Notes: generated by a model not told the origin, from the sequence alone. A stretch of DNA of 64,000 nt from Mycolicibacter engbaekii (GCF_002101585.1 NZ_LQOT01000019.1:62001-126000), one strand, 5' to 3'; positions 8,643 through 17,688 are shown, counted from the first letter of the stretch. Made by a program: numbers and translations.

Positions 8643-10745
8643 TTACTCGCCCGTTGCCTTCGCGATGATCTCCTTCGACACCTGCGCCGGCACTTCGGCG
8701 TAGGAGTCGAAAACCATGGAGTAGTTCGCCCGGCCCTGGGTCTTCGACCGGAGGTCTCCGACATAGCCGAACATCTCGGACAGCGGCACCAGCGCCTTGA
8801 CGACGCGCGCACCGCTGCGCTCCTCCATGGCCTGGATCTGACCACGGCGGGAGTTCAGGTCACCGATCACATCGCCCATGTAGTCCTCGGGCGTGGTGAC
8901 CTCAACGGCCATGATCGGTTCCAGGATCACCGGCTGCGCAGCTGCGGCAGCCTTCTTCAGCGCCTGCGAGCCGGCAACCTTGAACGCCATCTCGGAGGAG
9001 TCGACGTCGTGGTACTGACCGTCGAGCAGGGTGACCTTGATGTTGACCAACGGGTAACCGGCCAGCACGCCGTACTGCATGGCGTCCTGAGCGCCGGCGT
9101 CCACCGCGGGGATGTACTCGCGGGGCACGCGGCCACCGGTGACCTTGTTCTCGAACTCGTAGGTCGCGCCGTCTTCGCCGGTGAACGGCTCGACGTCGAT
9201 GATTACCTTCGCGAACTGGCCGGAACCACCCGTCTGCTTCTTGTGGGTGTATTCGACCTTCTCCACCTTGCGGCGGATGGTCTCCTTGTAGGCCACCTGC
9301 GGCTTGCCGACGTTGGCCTCGACCTTGAACTCGCGGCGCATGCGGTCCACCAGGATGTCCAGGTGCAACTCGCCCATACCGCCGATCACGGTCTGACCGG
9401 TCTCGGGGTCGAGGTGGACCTTGAAGGTCGGGTCCTCTTCGGCCAGCTTCTGGATCGCCAGGCCCAGCTTCTCCTGGTCACTCTTGGTCTTCGGCTCGAT
9501 GGCCACCTCGATGACCGGAGCCGGGAAGGTCATGGACTCCAGCACGATCTGGTTGTTCGGGTCGCACAGCGTGTCGCCGGTGGTGGTGTCCTTCAGACCG
9601 ATCACCGCGTAGATGTGGCCGGCGGAGACGGAGTCGACCGGGTTCTCCTTGTTGGAGTGCATCTGGAACAGCTTGCCCAGCCGCTCCTTCTTACCCTTGG
9701 TCGAGTTGACCACCTGAGCGCCGGACTCGACCCGGCCGGAGTAGACCCGGACGTAGGTGAGCTTGCCGAAGAACGGGTGCACCGCGATCTTGAACGCCAG
9801 CGCCGCGAACGGCTCGTCGATGCTGGGCTTGCGGCTGATGATCTCGTCTTCCTTGCCGGGCACGTGACCCTGCACCGACTCGACATCCAGCGGCGACGGC
9901 AGGTAGTCGATCACCGCGTCCAGCATCGGCTGGACACCCTTGTTCTTGAAGGCGCTGCCGCACAGCACCGGGTACAGCTCCGAGGCGACCGTCAGCTTGC
10001 GGATGCCGCCCTTGATCTCTTCGATCGTGAGCTCTTCGCCGCCCAGGTACTTCTCGAGCAGGGCCTCGTCGGTCTCGGCGACGGTCTCCAGCAGGGCGGT
10101 GCGGTACTCCTCCGCCTTGTCGGCCAGGTCGGCCGGGATCTCGACGGTCTCGTAGGTCTCCCCGAGCTTGGTCTCGCCGCGCCACACCTTGGCGTTCATT
10201 TCGACCAGGTCGACAATGCCCTCGAAGTCGTTCTCCGCGCCGATGGGCAACTGGATCACCAGGGGCCGGGCGCCGAGCCGCTCTTCGATGGTGCGCACGG
10301 TGAAGTAGAAGTCCGCACCGAGCTTGTCCATCTTGTTGACGAAGCAGATCCGGGGCACGTCGTACTTGTCGGCCTGCCGCCACACCTGTTCGGACTGCGG
10401 CTCCACGCCCTCTTTGCCGTCGAACACCGCGACCGCGCCGTCGAGCACCCGCAGGGAGCGCTCCACCTCGACGGTGAAGTCGACGTGCCCGGGGGTGTCG
10501 ATGATGTTGATCTGGTTCTTGTTCCAGAAGCAGGTCACCGCGGCGGAGGTGATGGTGATGCCGCGCTCCTGCTCCTGCTCCATCCAGTCGGTCGTGGAGG
10601 CACCGTCGTGCGTCTCACCGATCTTGTAGTTGACACCGGTGTAGTACAGGATGCGCTCGGTCGTCGTCGTCTTACCGGCATCGATGTGCGCCATGATGCC
10701 GATGTTGCGGACCTTGCTCAGGTCGGTCAGCACGTCCTGTGCCAC
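8643..10745 (-). CDS. fusA: elongation factor G
   Basis: This 700-residue translocation GTPase has G1 AHIDAGKT (19-26), switch-region [13 protein letters not shown]3 DTPGHVDF and G4 NKMDK, followed by domains II to V ending at AKATGE. Length and residues match FusA1 of mycobacteria (Rv0684). It lies between rpsG (75-base gap) and tuf in the str operon, on the minus strand. It is the essential EF-G that moves tRNA and mRNA after peptide transfer and, with RRF, helps split ribosomes. Nothing unusual is seen. Confidence 0.99.
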   Translation of the reverse strand: MAQDVLTDLSKVRNIGIMAHIDAGKTTTTERILYYTGVNYKIGETHDGASTTDWMEQEQERGITITSAAVTCFWNKNQINIIDTPGHVDFTVEVERSLRVLDGAVAVFDGKEGVEPQSEQVWRQADKYDVPRICFVNKMDKLGADFYFTVRTIEERLGARPLVIQLPIGAENDFEGIVDLVEMNAKVWRGETKLGETYETVEIPADLADKAEEYRTALLETVAETDEALLEKYLGGEELTIEEIKGGIRKLTVASELYPVLCGSAFKNKGVQPMLDAVIDYLPSPLDVESVQGHVPGKEDEIISRKPSIDEPFAALAFKIAVHPFFGKLTYVRVYSGRVESGAQVVNSTKGKKERLGKLFQMHSNKENPVDSVSAGHIYAVIGLKDTTTGDTLCDPNNQIVLESMTFPAPVIEVAIEPKTKSDQEKLGLAIQKLAEEDPTFKVHLDPETGQTVIGGMGELHLDILVDRMRREFKVEANVGKPQVAYKETIRRKVEKVEYTHKKQTGGSGQFAKVIIDVEPFTGEDGATYEFENKVTGGRVPREYIPAVDAGAQDAMQYGVLAGYPLVNIKVTLLDGQYHDVDSSEMAFKVAGSQALKKAAAAAQPVILEPIMAVEVTTPEDYMGDVIGDLNSRRGQIQAMEERSGARVVKALVPLSEMFGYVGDLRSKTQGRANYSMVFDSYAEVPAQVSKEIIAKATGE

Positions 10746-10820
10746 AGCAGTCTTCCCACTCTTTCGGTAACTTCGGTTGCTTGTTGTCGCCAGTGCGCGT
10801 CAGCGGTTACGCCGACGTGA

Positions 10821-11291
10821 TCACCAGCGGTAGTGCGCGAACGCCCGGTTGGCCTCGGCCATCTTGTGGGTGTCTTCGCGCCGCTTGACCGCGGCGCCGA
10901 GGCCATTGCTGGCGTCCAGGATCTCGTTGGCCAGCCGCTCGACCATGGTCTTCTCCCGGCGTGCCCGCGAGAAGCTCACCAGCCAGCGCAGCGCCAGGGT
11001 GGTGGAGCGCTCGGCGCGCACCTCGACCGGCACCTGGTAGGTGGCGCCACCGACGCGGCGGCTGCGGACCTCCAGAGCCGGCTTGACGTTGTCGAGCGCA
11101 CGCTTGAGCGTCACGACGGGGTCGGTGCCGGTCTTCTCCCGAGCCTGCTCGAGAGCGCCGTAGACGATGCGCTCAGCCAGCGACTTCTTGCCGTCGAGCA
11201 ACACCTTGTTGACCAGCTGGGTGACCAGCTGGGATCCGTAGACCGGGTCGTTGACCAGCGGACGCTTGGGTGCGGGGCCCTTGCGCGGCAT
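10821..11291 (-). CDS. rpsG: 30S ribosomal protein S7
   Basis: The 156-residue S7 primary 16S rRNA-binding protein begins [10 protein letters not shown] and ends FAHYRW, the usual mycobacterial length. It nucleates the 30S head and contacts the E-site mRNA. Its start overlaps the rpsL stop by one base (TGATG), so translation is coupled. In enterobacteria S7 represses its own operon through the rpsL-rpsG intercistronic region; here there is no intercistronic spacer, so that type of site cannot exist in the same place. Confidence 0.99.
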   Translation of the reverse strand: MPRKGPAPKRPLVNDPVYGSQLVTQLVNKVLLDGKKSLAERIVYGALEQAREKTGTDPVVTLKRALDNVKPALEVRSRRVGGATYQVPVEVRAERSTTLALRWLVSFSRARREKTMVERLANEILDASNGLGAAVKRREDTHKMAEANRAFAHYRW

Positions 11292-11665
11292 CAGCTCTTC
11301 TCCTTCTTCGCGCCGTAGCGGCTGCGGGCCTGCTTGCGGTTCTTGACTCCCTGGGTGTCCAGCGAGCCGCGAATGATCTTGTAGCGCACACCCGGCAGGT
11401 CCTTCACACGCCCACCACGCACCAGCACCATCGAGTGCTCCTGCAGGTTGTGACCCTCGCCCGGGATGTAGGCGGTCACCTCCACCTGGCTGGTCAGCCT
11501 GACGCGCGCCACCTTGCGAAGCGCCGAGTTCGGCTTCTTCGGAGTGGTGGTGTACACGCGGGTGCACACGCCCCGACGCTGCGGGCTGCCCTTGAGGGCC
11601 GCGGTCTTGACCTTGGCGACCTTGTCGCGGCGGCCCTTGCGGACCAGCTGCTGAATGGTTGGCAT
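11291..11665 (-). CDS. rpsL: 30S ribosomal protein S12
   Basis: The 124-residue S12 protein sits at the decoding centre. The residues tied to streptomycin resistance are wild type: lysine 43 in [11 protein letters not shown] and lysine 88 in GGRVKDLPG. The ribosome binding site AGGAAG lies upstream of ATG 11665. It is the first gene of the str operon, with a leader of roughly 180 bases and a promoter at 11854-11883. The protein is nearly identical to M. tuberculosis RpsL. Confidence 0.99.
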   Translation of the reverse strand: MPTIQQLVRKGRRDKVAKVKTAALKGSPQRRGVCTRVYTTTPKKPNSALRKVARVRLTSQVEVTAYIPGEGHNLQEHSMVLVRGGRVKDLPGVRYKIIRGSLDTQGVKNRKQARSRYGAKKEKS

Positions 11666-11853
11666 CTACCGGCTTCCTGTATCGCTGTTCAAAACTCTCG
11701 TAAATCCTGCAGTCTGTGCCCCACCGCTACCCCGCGGTCGGGCGTGTCGCATGGGCCGCCGCGGATTACTCCGCTGCATAATGGACATGCGAATTGGGCC
11801 AGGCGCGCGCGTTATGTCACCAAACGCGCCTCGGTGGCCAGGCACGAGCTACC

Positions 11854-11883
11854 ACAATACCCGCCAACACTCTGGCAGGTCAA
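11854..11883 (-). promoter_or_regulatory. str operon promoter
   Basis: On the minus strand TTGACC and TATTGT are separated by 18 bases, a SigA-like promoter about 190 bases upstream of rpsL. The stretch between it and rpsL (11666-11853) is an untranslated leader with no convincing reading frame. Confidence 0.6.
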
Positions 11884-11909
11884 AGCGCGTCGACGCCGGC
11901 CTCCCGCGG

Positions 11910-12539
11910 CTACTCGGTGCGGCTGTCCATCGCCGAAGCCAGCCTGCGCACCATGTCGGCGAAGACCGCGTCGGTGTCCACGTCGTCCATGACTCCGGTC
12001 ATCTCCAGCAGCACAAATCCGTGCATGGCCGCCCAGAACTCCAGGGCCGCGTGAAAGGCCTTCTCCCCTTCGAGCCCATAGGACATCAGCACCTCGATCA
12101 CCGGGGCGGCAGCCCGGGTGGCCGCGGCGGTGTACTCCGGGTCGTCGCCGCCCAGCGGCATCCGGGTGAACGCCGAATACCGGCCCGGGTGATGGTGGGC
12201 ATAGCTGCGGTATGCACCGGCCATCGCCAGCACCGCGTCATCGCGGGCGCGGCCCTGGCCGACCTGGGTCAGCATCTCGAGGATGTCGTCGATGACACGC
12301 ATGCGCATGGCGCGCCGCAGATCGCCCAGGCTGTGCACGTGGTTGTACAGCGACGGCCCCTTGGTGCCCAGCTGAGTGGCCAATGCATTGATAGTCAGGG
12401 CATCCCAGCCCTCCCGGTCCAGAAAGTTCAGGGCGGCGTTGACGATCCCGTCGCGGCTCAGCTTGACCGGGCGCGCCCCCGATTTGCCGTTGGCGCGCGA
12501 GCGACCCCCCGCGGCGGGCGGATCTGGTCGAGCTGACAT
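11910..12539 (-). CDS. TetR family regulator (Rv0681-like)
   Basis: This 209-residue protein has a basic N-terminal extension of about 25 residues, a TetR helix-turn-helix (ALTINALATQLGTKGPSLYN), and a C-terminal domain of the WHG/TetR_C_33 type (PGRYSAFTRMPL, FWAAMHGFVLLEMTGVMDD). It is transcribed away from the two DUF3060 genes, and an imperfect 20-bp palindrome lies in the shared upstream region. I infer that it controls itself and the DUF3060 pair. Its stop lies just before the str operon promoter, so it is on the same strand as rpsL but separately expressed. Confidence 0.88.
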   Translation of the reverse strand: MSARPDPPAAGGRSRANGKSGARPVKLSRDGIVNAALNFLDREGWDALTINALATQLGTKGPSLYNHVHSLGDLRRAMRMRVIDDILEMLTQVGQGRARDDAVLAMAGAYRSYAHHHPGRYSAFTRMPLGGDDPEYTAAATRAAAPVIEVLMSYGLEGEKAFHAALEFWAAMHGFVLLEMTGVMDDVDTDAVFADMVRRLASAMDSRTE

Positions 12540-12581
12540 GGAATACGCCCTTCAGATTGGCCGGAGGAGGTCAGCACAGAA

Positions 12582-12601
12582 CTCTAATCGACCGATCAGA
12601 G
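12582..12601. promoter_or_regulatory. candidate TetR operator in the divergent region
   Basis: CTCTAATCGACCGATCAGAG has 9-bp arms with one mismatch around a two-base centre. It lies 43 bases upstream of the TetR start and 75 bases upstream of the first DUF3060 gene, the normal place for a TetR operator controlling both. Confidence 0.5.
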
Positions 12602-12675
12602 GGGGAACCCGAGTACGCGCCCGCGCGTCCGACGTAAGCTTTGCCGAAATTGGGTCTGGCGAGAGGTGCCCGTCG

Positions 12676-13041
12676 ATGAAATGGACCGCGTGGGCCGGCG
12701 CGCTGCTGGCTCTGGCAGCCGGTTGCCTGGGCGGCGCCGCAACCGCGCACGCGGTGCCCGGCGACATCCATATCTATGGAGTGCACGAGACACACGTCCT
12801 GGACTGCAACGGCGGGACGCTGTTCGTCAACGGCGTCAACGTCACCATCCACGCGGTGGGCAGCTGCTGGGCGGTGACCATGCAGGGTTCGCAGAACACC
12901 GTGATCGCCGAGAACATCGTCAACGACGTCACCGTCTACGGCTACGACCAGACCGTCTACTACCACAACGGTGATCCCCTGCTGTTCGACCGCGGACGCG
13001 AGCTGGGGATGACCAACCGGCTCCAACGCGTACCGGCGTGA
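12676..13041 (+). CDS. secreted DUF3060 protein
   Basis: This 121-residue protein has a signal peptide (MKWTAWAGALLALAAG, then CLGGAATAHA, cleavage likely after AHA) and a DUF3060 domain built of short G-x-x-N-x-V beta repeats. Two cysteines (VLDCNGG and GSCWAV) are shared with the next gene product and could form a disulfide after export. GAGAGG precedes the ATG by nine bases. The upstream reading frame from 12376 is ignored because it crosses the TetR gene. It corresponds in place to M. tuberculosis Rv0680c. The biochemical role of DUF3060 is not known. Confidence 0.85.
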   Translation: MKWTAWAGALLALAAGCLGGAATAHAVPGDIHIYGVHETHVLDCNGGTLFVNGVNVTIHAVGSCWAVTMQGSQNTVIAENIVNDVTVYGYDQTVYYHNGDPLLFDRGRELGMTNRLQRVPA

Positions 13042-13445
13042 CCGGCGGTCGCCGGCTGCGCCGCGGCCCGCTGATGGCCGGCGGCATGGCAGTGCTGGCG
13101 GTCGCGCTCACCGGCTGCGGCTCGCCGGCGCCCGAATCCGCTCGGATCGCCAAAAGCTATGACGGCCAGTTCTCCGACATGCTCAGCTACGCGTCGTTCG
13201 GCGCGACGTCGGCCCTGGACTGCGCTGACGGCAAGTCACTCACCGTGGCCGGTTCCAACAACAAGCTGACGGTCCGGGGCAGCTGTGAGGCGGTCGACGT
13301 CAGCGGTGCCGACAACCGCATCACCATCGAGCGCATCGGTAGAACGCTGACGCTGACCGGGCTCAACAATTCGGTCACCTACCGCGACGGGCGGCCGAAG
13401 GTCGACGATCGCGGGTCGGGCAACACCGTCACCGCAGCACGCTGA
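13038..13445 (+). CDS. DUF3060 lipoprotein (Rv0679c-like)
   Basis: This 135-residue lipoprotein starts with GTG overlapping the previous stop (GTGA). The lipobox LTGC is at residues 24-27, after an arginine-rich head and a hydrophobic stretch, so it should be anchored to the outer face of the plasma membrane. The mature part is a DUF3060 domain similar to its neighbour, with the same cysteine pair (ALDCADG and GSCEAV) and repeats such as GSNNKLTV and GLNNSVTY. The pair looks like an old tandem duplication with different anchoring. It converges on echA5 with a 33-base gap. In M. tuberculosis mmpS5-mmpL5 lies beyond this point; here it does not. Confidence 0.85.
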   Translation: MTGGRRLRRGPLMAGGMAVLAVALTGCGSPAPESARIAKSYDGQFSDMLSYASFGATSALDCADGKSLTVAGSNNKLTVRGSCEAVDVSGADNRITIERIGRTLTLTGLNNSVTYRDGRPKVDDRGSGNTVTAAR

Positions 13446-13478
13446 CCGGTACCGCCCGCTGCGCGCCGCGGCCTCCGC

Positions 13479-14243
13479 TCACGCTTTGGCGCCGTGGCGG
13501 CCGGCACCGCCGGCGAACCGGCCCGCCCCGCGCAGCGCCTCCTCGCTCACCCGCTCGATGCTGTCGAATTCGCAGTCCATCGCGTGGGATTCGGCCAGGC
13601 CCCACTGCCGCAACGCCGACAACCGGTCCGAACGCAAGCAGCCCTGCGGCAGCTCGGCCAGTTCGAGGGCCAACCGCTCTGCCGCCCGGCGCGCATGGCC
13701 GGGGGGAACCACCCGATTGGCCAGGCCGATTGCCAGCGCCTCCTCGGCGTTGACCGCCCGGCCGGTGAGGATCATGTCCATGGCGCGGCTGTGCCCGATC
13801 AGCCGAGGCAGTCGCACGGTGCCACCGTCGATCAGCGGCACCCCCCAACGCCGGCAGAAGACGCCGAACACCGCGTCGACCTCGGCCACCCGCAGGTCGC
13901 ACCACAGCGCCAGTTCCAGTCCCCCGGCCACCGCGTAGCCGCTCACCGCGGCGATCACCGGCTTGGACAACATCATTCGGGTGGGCCCCATGGGGCCTGG
14001 ACCGCTGCGGTGGGTCTGATTGGCCGTGGGGGTGCCCAGGGCTTTGAGATCGGCTCCCGCGCAAAAGGTTCCGTGGTCTCCCCACAGCACCGCCACCGAC
14101 GCCGACTGGTCGCGGTCGAACTCGTCGAAGGCCTGATACAGCGCCGCTGCGGTCGGGCCGTCGACGGCGTTGCGCGCCTGCGGCCGGTTGAGGATCACCG
14201 TGGTGACCGGGCCGCTGCGCTCCACACGTACCGAATCGTTCAT
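13479..14243 (-). CDS. echA5: enoyl-CoA hydratase/isomerase family protein
   Basis: This 254-residue crotonase-fold protein has the oxyanion-hole segment GTFCAGADLKALG and the second loop GYAVAGGLELALWCDLRVAE. In the canonical catalytic positions it has aspartate and glycine-rich residues rather than both glutamates, as in many mycobacterial EchA proteins, so hydratase activity is not assured. The start overlaps the stop of the PaaX-type regulator gene (ATGA). It is the last gene of the fadE8-echA4-regulator-echA5 unit and matches Rv0675 by position. Confidence 0.85.
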   Translation of the reverse strand: MNDSVRVERSGPVTTVILNRPQARNAVDGPTAAALYQAFDEFDRDQSASVAVLWGDHGTFCAGADLKALGTPTANQTHRSGPGPMGPTRMMLSKPVIAAVSGYAVAGGLELALWCDLRVAEVDAVFGVFCRRWGVPLIDGGTVRLPRLIGHSRAMDMILTGRAVNAEEALAIGLANRVVPPGHARRAAERLALELAELPQGCLRSDRLSALRQWGLAESHAMDCEFDSIERVSEEALRGAGRFAGGAGRHGAKA

Positions 14244-14956
14244 TGCAACACCGCCTCTCGGCCCGCGTCGCGACGCGAGGCCAGTTCGTCCGCGAACTCC
14301 GCATAACGGCTGCGGATTCGCGCTCCCGGCCAGCCCGCCGGAAGCAGTTCGGTTGGCAGCACCGGATCCCGGCGCAGGTGACGGACCATGGCCGCGGCGA
14401 CGACGAAGCGGGCCGGCATGTCCGTCGCCTCGGCCATGGCTGCGAGCAGCTCGTGGCCGGTCTGGGCCCACCCGGTCAGATCCCACAGCGTGGCAGCCAG
14501 TTCGGCCGGATTGTCGTCGCGAGCGGTGAGCAGCCGGGTGTGCTGCGTCAAGCCGTCGAGGTCGGCGGCGATATTGTCCGGGCGCATCCAGAACCCCTCG
14601 CGCAGTTCGGCGAACCGCCGCTCGGACAGCCCCGCCCGCAGGCCCGCCCGGGTTCGCGCGTCGCAGCCGACGCTGGTGATCACCACGGCCAGCCAGTCAC
14701 CGTGCCAGTCCGTGGTCTGCGGGTCCAGAGCCGCGTCCTGTTGGCGCTGGCGCTCGAGCAGGCGCTCGGACAGTCCGTAGCCCTCGGCGGAGCGCACCAG
14801 GTCGCCGGCGGCGACCAGCCGGGTCAGCGCCACCCGCAGGGCAGTCTCTTTGATCCCGAAACCGTTGGTGAGGCGCAACAATTCAGCCGCGGTAGCCGAC
14901 GCCGGGTGCGCCCCCAGAAGCACCGACAGGACTACCGAGCGCGCCGTCATCCGCAT
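14240..14956 (-). CDS. PaaX family transcriptional regulator (Rv0674-like)
   Basis: This 238-residue protein has a winged-helix N-terminus (SVVLSVLLG, ELLRLTNGFGIKETALRVAL, TRLVAAGDL) and a PaaX-like C-terminal domain. PaaX of Escherichia coli represses phenylacetate degradation and is relieved by phenylacetyl-CoA; homologues in other clusters sense other acyl- or aryl-CoA thioesters. It lies inside the echA operon, 11 bases after echA4 and overlapping echA5 by four bases, so an acyl-CoA effector made by its neighbours is plausible. Confidence 0.85.
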   Translation of the reverse strand: MRMTARSVVLSVLLGAHPASATAAELLRLTNGFGIKETALRVALTRLVAAGDLVRSAEGYGLSERLLERQRQQDAALDPQTTDWHGDWLAVVITSVGCDARTRAGLRAGLSERRFAELREGFWMRPDNIAADLDGLTQHTRLLTARDDNPAELAATLWDLTGWAQTGHELLAAMAEATDMPARFVVAAAMVRHLRRDPVLPTELLPAGWPGARIRSRYAEFADELASRRDAGREAVLQ

Positions 14957-14967
14957 GGCGTGGCGTC

Positions 14968-15903
14968 CTAAACCCCGGAGGCCTGCCGGCCGTAGTCCCC
15001 GAACGGCTCGTCGCGGTGCCGCACGGCGTCGCGAAACCCGTGTGCCACCGCGTCGGCGACGAAGGCGTGGCCTTCGGGGGTGTGCCGCGCCACCCCGTCG
15101 AACACGGTGCTGACCATCCGGCTGGTGGCCACGCCCTGTTGCAGCAGCGCGGTGTTGAGCGCGAGTTTGGCCATGATCAGCTGATTGACCGGCATCGCGG
15201 CGATCCGGGCCACCAGGCGTTCGGTGCGCTCATCGAGGTCGGCCGGATCGGGAGCCTCGATCGCCAGCCCCCATTCGGCGGCCTGCGCCCCGGTGATGCA
15301 GTCACCGGTCAGCAGGAGGCGTTTGGCGCGCTGGTCGCCGAGCCGGTGCGCCCACAGTCCCGCGGCGGGCACTCCCCACACCCGGGCCGGCGGATAACCG
15401 ATCTTGGCGTCGGAGGCCGCGATCACCTGATCGGCGTGCAGCGCGATGTCGGTGCCGCCGGCCACGCAGTAGCCGTGGATTTTGACCACGGTCGGTTTGT
15501 CGGCATACATCAGCGACGCGAAGCCGCGAACGAAACGGCTCATCATCTGGTAGTCGACCATCGGGTCCCACGGCTTGTCCGGGCGATGGTTGGCGGCCTG
15601 GGTCTTTCCGTCGAGCACGGTGCCGCGGTAGTCCTCCCCGCCGGCCGATGCAGACCCGTCGGCGTAGGCGCCCAGGTCGAAGCCGGCGCAGAAGCCCTCG
15701 CCGCGGCCGGACACCAGGATCACGTGCACATTCGGGTCCAGATCGGCTCGCTCCACCAGGGCCGACAGCTCCTGTGGGGTGTCGGCGGTGATCGCGTTGC
15801 CGTGCTCGGGGCGGTCGAAGGTGATCCGGGCGACGCGGTCGGTGACCTCGTAGGTCATGGTCCGCAGGTTGTCGTATTCGACCGGGGCGATGTGATGCCG
15901 CAT
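14968..15903 (-). CDS. echA4: enoyl-CoA hydratase/isomerase family protein
   Basis: This 311-residue crotonase-fold protein has GEGFCAGFDLGAYADGSASA at the oxyanion hole and an extended loop that follows, then GYCVAGGTDIALHADQVIAA. Length and sequence fit EchA4 of mycobacteria. It follows fadE8 by 12 bases on the same strand, so the dehydrogenase product could be its substrate. The start at 15903 is kept although an ATG 15 codons downstream exists, because the first residues are conserved as I recall them from M. tuberculosis. Confidence 0.88.
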   Translation of the reverse strand: MRHHIAPVEYDNLRTMTYEVTDRVARITFDRPEHGNAITADTPQELSALVERADLDPNVHVILVSGRGEGFCAGFDLGAYADGSASAGGEDYRGTVLDGKTQAANHRPDKPWDPMVDYQMMSRFVRGFASLMYADKPTVVKIHGYCVAGGTDIALHADQVIAASDAKIGYPPARVWGVPAAGLWAHRLGDQRAKRLLLTGDCITGAQAAEWGLAIEAPDPADLDERTERLVARIAAMPVNQLIMAKLALNTALLQQGVATSRMVSTVFDGVARHTPEGHAFVADAVAHGFRDAVRHRDEPFGDYGRQASGV

Positions 15904-15915
15904 GGCGTGCCGGCC

Positions 15916-17556
15916 TCAGCCCTTGACCAGTGCGCGCTCGATGATCGGTCCGAGGTCCAGACCGCCCGGCAGGGTGCCGAATGCACCGCCGGACTGATGA
16001 GCCAACCGGGTCGCCAGGAACGCCTCGGCCACGGCCGGGTGGCCGTGGCGCACCAGCAGCGCACCCTGCAGCGCCAGGCAGATGTCCTCGGCGACTTTGC
16101 GGGCCTGGTTCTGGGCGGCGACGAGGTCGGATCCGAGGCCGGCCAGTTGGGTCTGCAACGCCGCGACGTGGGAGTCGAGGCGCTGATCCTGCCCGGCGGC
16201 GCCGGCGAGTTCGTCGAAGAGCACCTCCGCCGATTGCGGGGCGGTGGCCAGCGCGCGCAGCGTGTCCAGGGCGCTGACGTTGCCCGACCCCTCCCAGATG
16301 CCCATCAGCGGCGCCTCCCGATACAACCGCGGCATCAGCGAGTCCTCGATGTAGCCGTTGCCGCCCAGGCACTCCATCGCCTCGGCGGCGTGCGGCGTGG
16401 CGCGTTTGCAGACCCAGTATTTGGTGGCCGCCAGACCGAGCCGGCGCAGCAGGCCCTCGCGCTCGTCGCCGCGCACCGCCTTGTCCGTGGCGCCGGCCAT
16501 CCGCATCGCGACCATGGTGGCCGCCTCGGCCTCCACGGCCAGGTCCGCCAGCACGTTGCGCATCAGCGGCTGATCGATCAGGTAGGCGCCGAACGCCTTG
16601 CGATGCTGCGCATGGTAGGTGGCGCGAGCCAGCCCCATCCGCATGCTGGTGGCGCTGCCCAGCGCGCAGTCCAGCCGGGTGAGGTTGACCATCTCGATGA
16701 TGACCGAGACCCCGCGGCCCTCCTGCCCCACCAGCCACGCGGTGGCGCCGTCGTACTCGACCTCGCTGGAGGCGTTGGCGTGGTTGCCGAGTTTGTCCTT
16801 GAGCCGCTGCAGCCGCATCCGGTTGCGGGTGCCGTCGGGCAGGATGCGGGGCAGGAAGAAGCAGCTCAGCCCGCCGGGAGCCTGCGCCAGCACCAGGAAC
16901 ACGTCGCACATCGGCGCCGAGGTGAACCACTTGTGGCCGGTCAGGGTGTAGCTGCCGTCGGCGCCCCGCACCGCCTGGGTGGTTCCGGCGCGCACGTCGG
17001 AGCCGCCCTGCTTCTCGGTCATCGACATGCCCGCGGTGATTCCGGCTTTGGTGGCCGGCACCTTCAGCTCGGGGTCGTAGACGCGGCTGGCCAGCAGGGG
17101 CTCGTAGGTCTTGGCGAGTTCGGCGTTGTTGCGCAGTGCGGGCACGACGGCGTACGTCATCGAGATCGGGCACATGTGGCCCGGCTCGGCGGTCCACACG
17201 CCGGTCTGCGCGGCGCGGACGACGTGCGCGCCGGGCCGCGGGTCGGCCCACGGGGCGGCGTGCAGGCCGTGGGCTATCGCGGCGCGCATCAACTCGTGGT
17301 AGGCCGGGTCGTACTCGACTTCGTCGATCCGGTTGCCGACCACGTCGTGGGTGTGCAGCACGGGCCGGTTGCGGTCGGCCAGCTGGCCCCAGCGTTGCAC
17401 CTGCTGAGATCCGGACAGGGCGCCGAGTTCGGTGACCGCGTCGACGCCCCACTGGCCGCCCTCGCGGATCAGTGCCTCGATCAGGACCGGGGACGACGCG
17501 GGGTTGAACCCCTCAAGTGGAAGTACCTGGTTGGTGACGATGTGCGTGTCGGCCAT
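15916..17556 (-). CDS. fadE8: acyl-CoA dehydrogenase FadE8 (AidB-like)
   Basis: This 546-residue flavoprotein belongs to the AidB-like branch of acyl-CoA dehydrogenases, longer than ordinary ACADs and with an N-terminal domain. FAD-contact residues are in MSMTEKQGGSDVRAGTT and the C-terminal helical domain contains ECLGGNGYIED. The start is placed at 17556 (MADTHIVTNQ). TAATAT lies seven bases before it, so the mRNA is probably leaderless; no ribosome binding site is present, which agrees. It heads the fadE8-echA4-regulator-echA5 operon. Confidence 0.92.
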   Translation of the reverse strand: MADTHIVTNQVLPLEGFNPASSPVLIEALIREGGQWGVDAVTELGALSGSQQVQRWGQLADRNRPVLHTHDVVGNRIDEVEYDPAYHELMRAAIAHGLHAAPWADPRPGAHVVRAAQTGVWTAEPGHMCPISMTYAVVPALRNNAELAKTYEPLLASRVYDPELKVPATKAGITAGMSMTEKQGGSDVRAGTTQAVRGADGSYTLTGHKWFTSAPMCDVFLVLAQAPGGLSCFFLPRILPDGTRNRMRLQRLKDKLGNHANASSEVEYDGATAWLVGQEGRGVSVIIEMVNLTRLDCALGSATSMRMGLARATYHAQHRKAFGAYLIDQPLMRNVLADLAVEAEAATMVAMRMAGATDKAVRGDEREGLLRRLGLAATKYWVCKRATPHAAEAMECLGGNGYIEDSLMPRLYREAPLMGIWEGSGNVSALDTLRALATAPQSAEVLFDELAGAAGQDQRLDSHVAALQTQLAGLGSDLVAAQNQARKVAEDICLALQGALLVRHGHPAVAEAFLATRLAHQSGGAFGTLPGGLDLGPIIERALVKG

Positions 17557-17563
17557 AACCGGA

Positions 17564-17591
17564 ATATTACTGTTTTTCCACGCATGCACAA
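17564..17591 (-). promoter_or_regulatory. leaderless promoter of fadE8
   Basis: TTGTGC and TAATAT are spaced by 16 bases on the minus strand and the ATG begins eight bases after the -10 box. Transcription would begin at or next to the A of the start codon, the usual layout of leaderless mycobacterial genes. Confidence 0.6.
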
Positions 17592-17624
17592 TGGTTGTAA
17601 CCGACGGGGACCAGACGCAATAAA

Positions 17625-17669
17625 CGGCGGTCACAGCCTGAAGTCGGGAGGTTCAGGCCGTGACCGCCG
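17625..17669 (-). terminator. strong hairpin between the 13-codon ORF and fadE8
   Basis: An 18-bp stem with one mismatch (CGGCGGTCACAGCCTGAA against TTCAGGCCGTGACCGCCG) closes a 9-base loop. On the minus strand it is followed by TTTATT, on the plus strand by TCGTTTTT, so it could end transcripts from either side. Nothing is read into it from the left, so the minus-strand transcript from nfo or from the short ORF is the likely target. Confidence 0.7.
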
Positions 17670-17688
17670 TCGTTTTTGAGGCGCCGGA

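Noticed and set aside
8552..8845. N-terminal extension of EF-Tu
   Set aside because: The extra 98 codons lie in the fusA-tuf gap and fusA; the GTG at 8551 with AGGAGG is the real start.
11291..11665. Streptomycin resistance mutation in rpsL
   Set aside because: Lysines 43 and 88 are wild type.
12376..12675. Long upstream extension of the DUF3060 gene
   Set aside because: It would overlap the divergent TetR gene and operator and would place the signal peptide inside the protein.
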